A stretch of DNA of 36,074 bases, from the NCBI GenBank assembly GCA_031262165.1, contig JAISIF010000156.1:1-36074 (forward strand), written 5' to 3'. Both the position numbers and the translations under genes were made by a program. The notes under the pieces are model-generated. The model saw nothing but the letters and a program-made list of their open reading frames with translations. It made no database searches and was not told where the DNA came from. Below, one piece after another: positions 16,907 through 24,409 of the stretch; within the stretch, counting starts at the first letter, position 1, and each line of letters begins with the position of its first letter. This DNA is from Myxococcales bacterium. GTDB taxonomy: Bacteria > Myxococcota > Myxococcia > Myxococcales > UBA5297.

Positions 16907-18094
16907 TCAAATCACGCCATTGGCCTTCAAGGCGTCGAGCTTTTCCTGGGACAGGCCCAGTCGCTTCCCAAAGATGTCGGCGTTATCGGCACCGAGCACA
17001 GGCGCAGGCGCGTGCACCTCGGCCTTCGACTCAGAGAACTTGATGGGCGCGCCAGGCACCTTGAGCGGGCCAGCGATGGGGTGCACGACATCGACGAGCA
17101 TTTGGCGGGCGATGACCTGCGGATCGGCTGAAAGCGCCTCGATGTCGTTGATGGGGCCACAGGGAATCGCGGCCTTCTCGAAGACCTCCATCCAGTGCGC
17201 CTTGGACTGTTGGCCCATCGCCTCGTTGAGCAGCGGTTCGAGATCGGCCCAGTGCGCGGTGCGCGCCGCGTTCGTGGCAAAGCGCTCGTCGGTGGGCAGG
17301 CCGTCGCGGCCGATGAGATTGCAGAAGCGTTGGAAGAGGGCGTCGTTGCCACAGGCAATGGCCAGCATCCCGTCGCTCGTCGTCAGCGTGCTGAATGGCG
17401 TGATGGAGGGGTGGCGGTTGCCGATGGGCAAAGGGCTCACCCCAGAGGCAGCAAAGCGTGCCACGGCGTTCTCGAGCATGGCGACCATGCAGTCGAGCAT
17501 GGCCACGTCCACCATCTGCCCTTCGCCGGTGCGGTGTCGGTGGTTGAGCGCGGCCAGGATGCCGATGCAGGTGAACACACCCGCGCTGATGTCCGAGATG
17601 GACGTGCCGACCTTGGTCGGGTGCGCCGCGTCCGGCCCCGTGATGCTCATGATGCCGCCCATGGCCTGGATGACGAGGTCATAGGCAGGCCGCGCGCTGT
17701 AGGGGCCCGTCTGACCAAAGCCTGTGCTGGCCGCGTAGATGAGGCGTGGGTTGCGCGCGTGCAGCACCTCGTAATCGAGGCCGAGCTTCTTCATGACGCC
17801 GGGTTTGAAGTTTTCGACGAGCACGTCGGCGCCATCGATGAGGCTCAGGAGCAGCGCCTTGCCCTCAGCTGACTTGAGGTCGAGCGTCACGCTCTTTTTG
17901 CCGCGGTTGATGCTCATGAAATAGGCGCTCTCGCCGTTCACGAACGGGCCGAATGCCCGCGAGTCGTCGCCACTGCCGGGCCGCTCGACCTTGATGACCT
18001 CGGCGCCCATGTCCGCAAGCATCATGGTGCAGAATGGGCCAGCCAGAACGCGCGTCATGTCGATGATGCTGATGCCTGCCAAAGGTCCTGACAT
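16907..18094 (-). CDS. CaiB/BaiF family (class III) CoA-transferase
   Basis: 395 residues, full length. Class III enzymes move CoA between carboxylic acids through an aspartyl thioester. Visible: the N-terminal L-x-G-I-x-I-I-D-M-T-R-V-L-A-G-P motif, A-D-M-G-A-E-V-I-K-V-E-R-P, N-R-G-K-K-S-V-T-L-D-L, and the nucleophile region G-P-Y-S-A-R-P-A-Y-D with Asp139. Then G-E-G-Q-M-V-D-V-A-M-L-D and the small C-terminal domain follow. The substrate cannot be read from the sequence: formyl-CoA, succinyl-CoA, acyl-carnitine-type and mesaconyl transferases share this pattern. No pathway genes are adjacent. A terminator just upstream indicates that it is transcribed separately from the TPR/PEGA gene. Confidence 0.93.
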   Translation of the reverse strand: MSGPLAGISIIDMTRVLAGPFCTMMLADMGAEVIKVERPGSGDDSRAFGPFVNGESAYFMSINRGKKSVTLDLKSAEGKALLLSLIDGADVLVENFKPGVMKKLGLDYEVLHARNPRLIYAASTGFGQTGPYSARPAYDLVIQAMGGIMSITGPDAAHPTKVGTSISDISAGVFTCIGILAALNHRHRTGEGQMVDVAMLDCMVAMLENAVARFAASGVSPLPIGNRHPSITPFSTLTTSDGMLAIACGNDALFQRFCNLIGRDGLPTDERFATNAARTAHWADLEPLLNEAMGQQSKAHWMEVFEKAAIPCGPINDIEALSADPQVIARQMLVDVVHPIAGPLKVPGAPIKFSESKAEVHAPAPVLGADNADIFGKRLGLSQEKLDALKANGVI

Positions 18095-18131
18095 CGTGTG
18101 TCTCCGTTTCTTTCGAGGGTCTTACCCAATG

Positions 18132-18161
18132 AAAAGGGCGGCCCATCAAAGGGAGCCGCCC
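18132..18161 (-). terminator. Intrinsic terminator after the TPR/PEGA gene
   Basis: On the minus strand GGGCGGC pairs with GCCGCCC (18136-18142 with 18155-18161 on the plus strand), followed by TTTTC. It lies between the end of the TPR/PEGA gene (18251) and the CoA-transferase start (18094). Confidence 0.75.
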
Positions 18162-18250
18162 AGGGATTCGATGCGGTGAAGAACAAAGGGTCTTGTGGGA
18201 ATCGTCGAAGTCGTCCGAGTCGAATTCGATTTTAGGCCTCGTCGCCAACC

Positions 18251-19414
18251 TCAGATGAAGAAGCGCAGACCGAGCGAAGCGCCCCAGAGGTTGTTGCCAA
18301 AGAATTGGCTCTCCTTCTCTTTGAGCTTCTCTGCATCCGGGGTGAGGAAGAAGTAGCGGTAGGAGCCTTCGAGGAAGATCGACATGAAGCGCACTGGGGT
18401 GAGGTTGACGCCGAAGCTCGCGCCCGCGCCCAAGTAGAAATTGCCGTCTGGGAAGACCATGGGCAGGTCGAAGGAGCCCTGGAACCCCACGATGGAGAAG
18501 ACATGGTCCCGGCGGAACCCGAACTTGACTGTCGTGCCCCACGCGCTGCCGTCGAAGGTGCCAGCCACCATCGCGAACAGGTCGCGGCCAGTGACACCAA
18601 TGCCCAGCTCGAAGCCGGTCGTGCGTAGGTCTTCGTCGAGCGCCAGAGGTGTGCCTTTCAGCGCCTTGGGCGAATCGCCGAACGCGCCACCGAGCGTGTA
18701 GCGCAGGTCGATGAGGAAACGGATGTTCCGGCCAGCGTGCTCGCCCGCGGCCAGCCGCATCGTGTCCGTGTCCATGTCCACGTGCTCACCATCGACGTCC
18801 GATGATTCGGCGAGCGTCATGAAGTCGTCGCGATCGTCCTGGCCATCGTCGAGCGGGATGTAGAGGTCGTGGCTCTGACGGGCACGGATGAGCGCCTTGC
18901 GCTTCGAGAAATGCACGCCTGCGGGATCGCGCAGCTCGAACTCGCGATGACCGATCGGGACCTTGGTGCGCAGCGGCGCCACGCCAATGTTTTTGCCGTC
19001 GAGCAGGACCAGCGCGCCGGGCATGTTCGTGCGGATGCTGATCTCGGCCTTCAGGGTGGCCTTGAGCTCTTCCAGTACCTCGACGATGCGCGGGCTCACC
19101 TCGTTCGGGTCGAGCTCGGCGAACGGGTCGTGTTCGAGGGCCGAGGTGAAGGCGTCCCTCATCGCCTCCTGATCGCCGAGCCCCGAGTAGCAGCGGGCGC
19201 GCAACAGATGGATGTTGGCCAGCGCCGCGTGGTTGTCGGTCGCGTTCAGGGCGCCCTGGAGTTCGGAGAGCGCACTCTCGAAGAGGCCCAGCTCGAAGTC
19301 GGCTTCGGCGGTGGCCATGATCGCCTTGTAATTGCTGGCCAAGGCGGCGCTGGGCAGGGCACTGCCGAGGCAGAGGATCACGCCAACGAGGGGAAACAGG
19401 CTGAACAATCTCAT
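18251..19414 (-). CDS. Outer-membrane protein with TPR and PEGA domains
   Basis: 387 residues from the ATG at 19414 (GGAG nine bases upstream). The longer frame to 19480 adds 22 residues without signal character and was rejected. Order: a signal peptide (about 1-27, ending S-A-A-L-A-S), TPR-like helices (about 30-120, with A-E-A-D-F-E-L-G-L-F-E-S-A-L), and a PEGA-like beta domain (about 122-190; P-G-A-L-V-L-L-D-G-K-N-I-G-V-A-P-L). An acidic linker (about 195-225) and a beta-strand-rich region resembling a small outer-membrane barrel (about 228-387) follow. The barrel ends in aromatic-terminated strands, the last being L-G-L-R-F-F-I. PEGA and TPR upstream of a barrel is a layout I associate with Myxococcota-type envelopes. 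The role is unknown, probably structural or binding. Confidence 0.85.
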   Translation of the reverse strand: MRLFSLFPLVGVILCLGSALPSAALASNYKAIMATAEADFELGLFESALSELQGALNATDNHAALANIHLLRARCYSGLGDQEAMRDAFTSALEHDPFAELDPNEVSPRIVEVLEELKATLKAEISIRTNMPGALVLLDGKNIGVAPLRTKVPIGHREFELRDPAGVHFSKRKALIRARQSHDLYIPLDDGQDDRDDFMTLAESSDVDGEHVDMDTDTMRLAAGEHAGRNIRFLIDLRYTLGGAFGDSPKALKGTPLALDEDLRTTGFELGIGVTGRDLFAMVAGTFDGSAWGTTVKFGFRRDHVFSIVGFQGSFDLPMVFPDGNFYLGAGASFGVNLTPVRFMSIFLEGSYRYFFLTPDAEKLKEKESQFFGNNLWGASLGLRFFI

Positions 19415-19526
19415 CGGGGAAGGCTCCAAAGGTTGTGGGATGGCTACGGGAGATGGGCGGGCTGAAAAAAGCGCGGTCACATAGCCTTTTTGGTCAGAGG
19501 TGGCTAGGGGCTCGCGCGGCGTTCAT

Positions 19527-19580
19527 CCCCCTCTCCCCGTCACTTCGCGTCGGCCCTTTCCCACGAGTGGGCGAGGGAGA
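19527..19580. repeat. CCCTCTCCC/GGGAGAGGG-type intergenic repeat, copy 1
   Basis: CCCCTCTCCCCGTCACTTCG begins a unit that ends with the hairpin CCCTTTCCCACGAGTGGGCG followed by AGGG. The same arrangement occurs at 29844-29893. It lies in the divergent gap between the TPR/PEGA gene and the FAD enzyme, ending 25 bases before the FAD start codon, so it would lie in that mRNA leader. Confidence 0.7.
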
Positions 19581-19605
19581 CCGAGACCTCCCGGAAAACC
19601 ACCGC

Positions 19606-21252
19606 ATGATCCGCATCACGAACCTCTGTGCGCCTCTCGACGCTGCTCCCGACGACGTCCTCGCGCTCGCGCTCCGCAAGACTCAGATCTCGCCTTCGGC
19701 GGTAGTCTCGTGGCGCCTGATCAAGCGCTCGATCGACGCGCGCGACAAAGCCCGCGTCCACTTCGTCCACGCGCTCGACATCGAGCTGTTCGGTGACGAG
19801 GCGGCGACCGTGGCACGCTCACCTCACCGCCAGATCTCGATCGAGCAGCCCCCCGTCCCGCTCGACTTTTCAATCTTCCAGCGGCCTGAGCCTTCCTCTC
19901 TCCCCCGCCCCATCGTCGTCGGCGCTGGCCCTGCGGGACTGTTCGCGGCGCTGGCCCTGGCCGAGGCAGGCAGGCGCCCCATCGTGCTGGAACGCGGGCG
20001 ATCCGTGCGCGAGCGACAGGCAGACGTGCGACGCTTTTTTGCCACGGGCGAGCTCGACCCAGAATCGAATGTCCAATTTGGCGAAGGCGGGGCCGGGACC
20101 TTTTCGGACGGCAAACTCAACACGGGCATCAAGCGAGATCGGCTGACTCAAAAGGTCTTCGATGCCCTGGTCGCCGCAGGCGCGCCACGCGAGATCCTCT
20201 GGGAGGCCAAGCCCCACATCGGGACGGATCGCCTCGCCGTCGTCGTCGAAAATCTGCGCGCCGAGATCTGCGCGAAGGGCGGCGAGTTTCTGTTCCAGCA
20301 CCGATTCGTGGGCATGGAACTCGCGGGCGGCGCGCTGCGCGCGATCGAGGTCATCGATCATCGAAAGAATGCCCTCTGCCGCTTCGACACGCGCCACCTG
20401 TTCCTCTGTGTTGGCCACAGCGCCCGCGACACGTTCGAGATGCTTCTCGAAAGCGGCGTCACGTTGACGCCCAAGCCCTTCTCGATCGGCGTGCGCATCG
20501 AACACCCGCAGGCGATGATCGACGAGAGCCAATACGGTCGCCGCTTCGCTGGCCATCCCGCGCTCGGAGCGGCCGACTACAAGCTGGCCGTGCACCTACC
20601 GAACGGCCGCTCGGCCTACACCTTCTGCATGTGCCCGGGTGGACTCGTCGTCGCGGCAGCGTCTGAACAGGGCGGCGTGGTGACGAATGGCATGAGCGAG
20701 TTGGCGCGCGACCAGCCCAACGCGAACGCGGCCCTGCTCGTCGGGCTCACACCCGCGGACTTCGGCGACGCACACCCGCTCGCTGGCGTGGCCTTTCAGC
20801 GCGTGTTCGAGCGGGCGGCGTTCGAGTTGGGCGGCGCTGGATTTCGGGCGCCAGCGCAGACGGTCGGCGACTTCCTCAAGTCGCGCGCCTCGACCTCGAT
20901 CAGCTCTCTGCGTTCCAGCTACGCGCCCGGCGTTCGACCGACCGATCTCACGCGCTGCCTGCCCAAGTTCGCGAGCGACGCGCTCAGGCAGGCCTTGCCG
21001 CTCCTCGACAAACGGCTGCGCGGGTTTGCCCACCCAGACGCGGTGATGACGGGCATCGAGACGCGCAGCTCATCCCCGGTCCGCATCGAGCGCGACGCCA
21101 CCACCCTGCAGAGCGTGAACGTCCGCGGCCTGTTCCCGTGCGGCGAGGGCGCGGGCTACGCCGGGGGCATCACCTCGTCGGCCGCCGATGGGCTCAGGGC
21201 AGCCCTGGCGTTCCTCGCCTCCATTCAACCGACGCATGCCTTGCCTCTGTAG
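19606..21252 (+). CDS. FAD-dependent dehydrogenase (COG2509-like)
   Basis: 548 residues. The N-terminal ~95 residues form the small alpha/beta domain that precedes the flavoprotein fold in this family. The dinucleotide-binding motif R-P-I-V-V-G-A-G-P-A-G-L-F follows at residues 101-113. Further family segments are V-Q-F-G-E-G-G-A-G-T-F-S-D-G-K-L-N-T, K-P-H-I-G-T-D, G-H-S-A-R-D-T-F, K-P-F-S-I-G-V-R-I-E-H-P, and the C-terminal G-L-F-P-C-G-E-G-A-G-Y-A-G-G-I-T-S-S-A-A-D-G flavin-contact motif. The natural substrate of this uncharacterised flavoprotein group is not known. The start at 19606 gives the expected N terminus (M-I-R-I-T-N-L); the upstream in-frame sequence is the intergenic repeat. Its 3' side faces the VCBS lipoprotein gene. 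Confidence 0.92.
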   Translation: MIRITNLCAPLDAAPDDVLALALRKTQISPSAVVSWRLIKRSIDARDKARVHFVHALDIELFGDEAATVARSPHRQISIEQPPVPLDFSIFQRPEPSSLPRPIVVGAGPAGLFAALALAEAGRRPIVLERGRSVRERQADVRRFFATGELDPESNVQFGEGGAGTFSDGKLNTGIKRDRLTQKVFDALVAAGAPREILWEAKPHIGTDRLAVVVENLRAEICAKGGEFLFQHRFVGMELAGGALRAIEVIDHRKNALCRFDTRHLFLCVGHSARDTFEMLLESGVTLTPKPFSIGVRIEHPQAMIDESQYGRRFAGHPALGAADYKLAVHLPNGRSAYTFCMCPGGLVVAAASEQGGVVTNGMSELARDQPNANAALLVGLTPADFGDAHPLAGVAFQRVFERAAFELGGAGFRAPAQTVGDFLKSRASTSISSLRSSYAPGVRPTDLTRCLPKFASDALRQALPLLDKRLRGFAHPDAVMTGIETRSSSPVRIERDATTLQSVNVRGLFPCGEGAGYAGGITSSAADGLRAALAFLASIQPTHALPL

Positions 21253-21567
21253 GCTGGTTGGAGCGAAGCGAAAACCCAGCACAAAGAACCCAGAGAAAGC
21301 CCGACTCGATTTGGCCAGGAAGCGGTCTGGACCGTCCCTCTCGAATCGCCTCTGAACCCTGAGCTGGAAAAACCGTCGTCACTGCGAGCGAAGCGAAGCA
21401 ATCCAGGGTGATTGGCGAGTTTGTGATCGTCGATGGATTGCTTCCTCGCTTCGCCTCTCTCAATCAATGACGGCTCGTTCGGGCGAGTCTTCAAATGCTC
21501 CCGTATTCCTGCCCCAAGCGAATCAGCCACCTCGTGCTGCGTTTCCGCTTCGCCTCAATCCAGCCCA
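21251..21567. repeat. Nested inverted repeats in the convergent gap
   Basis: Outer arms: AGGCTGGTTGGAGCGAAGCG with AAAACCCAGC (21251-21280), and an imperfect inverted match at about 21536-21567. Inner arms: GCGAAGCGAAGCAATCCA (21388-21405) and TGGATTGCTTCCTCGCTTCG plus C (21434-21454), inverted with a three-base difference. Motifs of both kinds are widespread bacterial intergenic repeats. No gene is seen in 21253-21645. Confidence 0.7.
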
Positions 21568-21596
21568 CCACAGAGGCACGGTTCGAATCGAAGGTC

Positions 21597-21618
21597 GGGG
21601 CGACTGATCGGTCGCCCC
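21597..21618. repeat. Single stem-loop of the GGGGCG...CGCCCC type
   Basis: GGGGCGAC (21597-21604) pairs with GTCGCCCC (21611-21618) around a near-palindromic centre. The outer bases match the hairpins of the twin-hairpin elements elsewhere in the window. It sits 28 bases past the end of the VCBS lipoprotein gene and may protect or end that transcript. Confidence 0.6.
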
Positions 21619-21645
21619 TCCAGATGGACAGGCTGTCGAGCAGAT

Positions 21646-24195
21646 CTACTGGAACACGCCGCAGCGATAGACCTGGACGCGCGTCCCACCATTGCCCGCA
21701 TTGCACTCGCGCAGTGCGCCGTTCGCGTTCGGGACGACCTCGAGCTCTGTCACCGTGTCGTCGGCGTCCTCCCAGCGACACGTGATCGTCTCGCACTCGC
21801 CGGGCGCGAGGTCGCGGCTCGTCGCGAGCGCGCAGATGGGCTCGCCGCCTTCGGGCCGTCGGAACTCGGTCACGAGACCGGCCGCGATCGTCTCCTTGCC
21901 TCGGTTGCAGATGGGCGCGCTCATCACCAAGACCGTGCCCTCGCACGTCGAGTTCAGGGTCGAGGAGGTCACGTCGGGCAGCGCGTGAGGATCGGCCGTG
22001 CCCGGCACGTTCTGGCGGAAGTTGTTGAGGCCATCGGTCAGCCAGTTCTGGGACCACTGGCGCGTCGGCGCGACTGCACCGGCCTCGTCGATGTGCGTCA
22101 CCGAGTAGGCGTGCTGGCTCCAGATGGTCCGCGAGCGCACCCAGCGATCGGCCTGGTCCGAATAGACGCGGATGCCCATGGGCGCGGTCGGACGGTGCGC
22201 GCGGCAGGTGTTGCCCGAGCTGGCCCCCGCCGCCCACGACGGGGGCGCGCCGCACTTGAAGCCGTGCGAGGTCTCGCAGATCGCCGCATCGCGCTCGCCG
22301 CAGCAGTCCGCGCTCGAGGCGCAGCGGCACAGGCCATCGATGCAGCTGCCCGACACGCAGTCGGCGTCCTCGTCGCAGTGCAGCCCCGCGAACTGGCGGT
22401 CCATGCCGCTCTCGAGCGAGCCCGTGCAGTCGATGTTCGCGCCCTGTGAGGGGATGACGAGGTCGGCCCGAAGGTTTCCGTCCACGTCGGCCACGATCGG
22501 GTTCTCGGACCAGGTCGCCGAGGCGTGGAACTGGGAGAAGAGCACCTCGCCCGTCTTGCCCGAGTAGATGCGCACGAAGCACTCGTCCGCGTAGACGACC
22601 TCGGCCGAGCCGTCGGCCTCGAAGTCGAACACCGAGCTGCCCGTCGCGCTCGACGAGTTGTCCTGGGTGCTGCGCTGCCAGAGGACGCCGCTCGGACATT
22701 CGCGAGAGGTCGAGGTGCTGTCGTCGCAGGCCGTCGCGCTTTGGACGCACGTGCCTGTCAGGCCTGCCGCGCTTCTCGGGGCGTAGGCCTGGCCCGTGGC
22801 TGGGTCGGTCGAGGTCAGGCAGTCGGGATCGAACACTGTGTAGAACGAGCGCGCCGCCATCCCGACCTCGGGGAAGCCGTCGCCGTCGAAGTCGGCCACC
22901 GTGGGCGGGCCGCCACCGGCCACCGAGTAGGCCTGATTGAGGCTCATCCCTCGGTAGAGCGCGCCGTCGAGCCGGAAGATCTTCATCAGGCTCTGGCCAC
23001 CCGCGTTCGTGACGACGATCTCGGGGGTGCCGTCGAGGTCGAAGTCGGCGATGGCCACCGAGCCCTGGCTGCCCGCGTTGGAATAGGTCGCGTCCCTGAC
23101 CCAGCTGTCGGCACTCGCCGGGTCGACCGGATCTCTCGGGACGAACTTCCAGACGAACGAGGCATTCGTCAGCTCGACGATGCCGTCGCCATCGAGGTCG
23201 GCCATGACCGTGGGCTGATCGGCGCCGCTGTAGGCCCAGTCGGCGGGCTTCGCGAGCCGCAGCGCGCCGGTGCGCCCGTCGATGACGTGGGCCTGCGCGA
23301 TGACCTCGGGATACCCGTCGTCGTCGAGGTCGTAGATGGAGATGCCCGTCCAGCCAGAGCTCGCGATGTTGAGCACCGAGCCGTCGGCGACCTTGGCCGT
23401 CCAGTAGTGCTCGAAGCCGGTCGGTGTGGTGCGGAAGGCGCGGACCTCGCGCGCGGTCACATCCGCACCGCTGCCCGAGAAGAAGGTGATGTCCACCAGG
23501 CCATCGCGATCGAGATCGGCGAGCGCGACAGAGGCGGACGAGGTCGCCCAATCGACGCGGCCATCGCCGTCCACGTCGATCCCGCCGATGTTGGCGATGA
23601 GCGCGCAGTCGCTGCCCCGAAGGATGCGGAGGACGCCCTGCGTCGTGTCCGTGTTGGAACCGCCCGCCTTGGCCGTGAACGGGACGACGATGCTCGGCGA
23701 GGCGTCGGTCGGCCTGAGGCGCGCCACCGTGGGGGTCGCCTGGACGCGCAGCGCACCTGGGAAGGCATCGCCTTCAGGTGCCTGCGTGAAGGCGCACTTG
23801 ACCTGGGGCGCGAGCACGCCAGCGACCGCGAATTCGAAGCACGACTCGTCGAACGCGCCCTCGCCGAACGCCACGCACGTCCCGCTCGCCGTGTCGCAAT
23901 AGGAGTCGATCGCGCAGCGCTCTCCCTCGGCGGCGCACGACTTTCCGGCGCCGGTGCAGCGGCCCGCAGCGCACGTCAGGTCAAAGGGACATTTGACGCC
24001 CTCGCACGCGGGATCTTGGCCTGCGTCGGGCGCCTCGACAGGGCCAGCGTCCGGCAGCTCAGTCGAGGCGTCTCCCTGATCTTCTCTGCCCACCGAGGAG
24101 TGCGAGGTGTTGTCGCACGCCGCGAAGAGGAGCGCTCCCGCGGACAGGAGGCAGAGGAGGTGGAGGGTTGGGTCGAGGCATCGTGATGAGGTCAT
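21646..24195 (-). CDS. Large lipoprotein with VCBS/FG-GAP repeats
   Basis: 849 residues from the ATG at 24195, which has AAGGAG six bases upstream; the ATG at 24210 overlaps that site. The signal peptide ends in the lipobox L-L-F-A-A-C (Cys27), then an Asp/Ala/Gly/Pro-rich linker. A Cys-rich module (about 60-120) is EGF/DSL-like in spacing. A beta-propeller-type region has at least six Asp-rich calcium-loop repeats: D-V-D-G-D-G-R-V-D, D-L-D-R-D-G-L-V-D, D-L-D-D-D-G-Y-P-E, D-L-D-G-D-G-I-V-E, D-F-D-L-D-G-T-P-E and D-F-D-G-D-G-F-P-E. A second Cys cluster (about 620-680) and a C-terminal Ig-like/CARDB-like domain (about 740-849) complete it. Such proteins are exposed on the cell surface and bind calcium and partners; the ligand is unknown. 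Confidence 0.9.
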   Translation of the reverse strand: MTSSRCLDPTLHLLCLLSAGALLFAACDNTSHSSVGREDQGDASTELPDAGPVEAPDAGQDPACEGVKCPFDLTCAAGRCTGAGKSCAAEGERCAIDSYCDTASGTCVAFGEGAFDESCFEFAVAGVLAPQVKCAFTQAPEGDAFPGALRVQATPTVARLRPTDASPSIVVPFTAKAGGSNTDTTQGVLRILRGSDCALIANIGGIDVDGDGRVDWATSSASVALADLDRDGLVDITFFSGSGADVTAREVRAFRTTPTGFEHYWTAKVADGSVLNIASSGWTGISIYDLDDDGYPEVIAQAHVIDGRTGALRLAKPADWAYSGADQPTVMADLDGDGIVELTNASFVWKFVPRDPVDPASADSWVRDATYSNAGSQGSVAIADFDLDGTPEIVVTNAGGQSLMKIFRLDGALYRGMSLNQAYSVAGGGPPTVADFDGDGFPEVGMAARSFYTVFDPDCLTSTDPATGQAYAPRSAAGLTGTCVQSATACDDSTSTSRECPSGVLWQRSTQDNSSSATGSSVFDFEADGSAEVVYADECFVRIYSGKTGEVLFSQFHASATWSENPIVADVDGNLRADLVIPSQGANIDCTGSLESGMDRQFAGLHCDEDADCVSGSCIDGLCRCASSADCCGERDAAICETSHGFKCGAPPSWAAGASSGNTCRAHRPTAPMGIRVYSDQADRWVRSRTIWSQHAYSVTHIDEAGAVAPTRQWSQNWLTDGLNNFRQNVPGTADPHALPDVTSSTLNSTCEGTVLVMSAPICNRGKETIAAGLVTEFRRPEGGEPICALATSRDLAPGECETITCRWEDADDTVTELEVVPNANGALRECNAGNGGTRVQVYRCGVFQ

Positions 24196-24242
24196 GGCCG
24201 ACTCCTTCATCGTCAGGGGGAAGTCAGAGGAAGCGAGGGGAA

Positions 24243-24364
24243 GTAGGGGCGATTATCAATCGCCCGTCGTCAAAAATAATTTGATTCAATCATCCGTCGT
24301 CAAAAATGATTTGATTCAAGCAGCGTCGATGAATGGATCATGGGCGATTGATAATCGCCCCTAC
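24243..24364. repeat. Twin-hairpin element with perfect 23-bp inverted ends
   Basis: Bases 24243-24265 and 24342-24364 are perfect inverted repeats (starting GTAGGGGCGATTATC). Each arm is itself a hairpin (GGGCGATTATCAATCGCCC). Between them is a 26-base unit beginning CCGTCGTCAAAAAT, present twice in tandem (24264-24289 and 24294-24319) with one mismatch and a period of 30. It lies in the gap 24196-24409 between rnr and the VCBS lipoprotein gene (both minus strand). Confidence 0.85.
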
Positions 24365-24409
24365 GATTTCATCGATTCATCCGAATCGATTCGCGGGGAG
24401 AGGGCGGGT

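Noticed and set aside
21491-23551. Minus-strand 686-codon frame overlapping the VCBS lipoprotein
   Set aside because: Arg/Gly/Pro-rich out-of-phase reading of the same DNA; the VCBS frame carries the signal peptide and calcium-loop repeats.
22525-24186. Plus-strand 553-codon frame antisense to the VCBS lipoprotein
   Set aside because: Mirror of Asp-rich repeats, Arg/Val/Gly-rich, no domain, no ribosome site.
24264-24319. Short CRISPR-like array
   Set aside because: Only two tandem 26-base copies with a 4-base gap and no spacers of normal length or cas genes; part of the twin-hairpin element.
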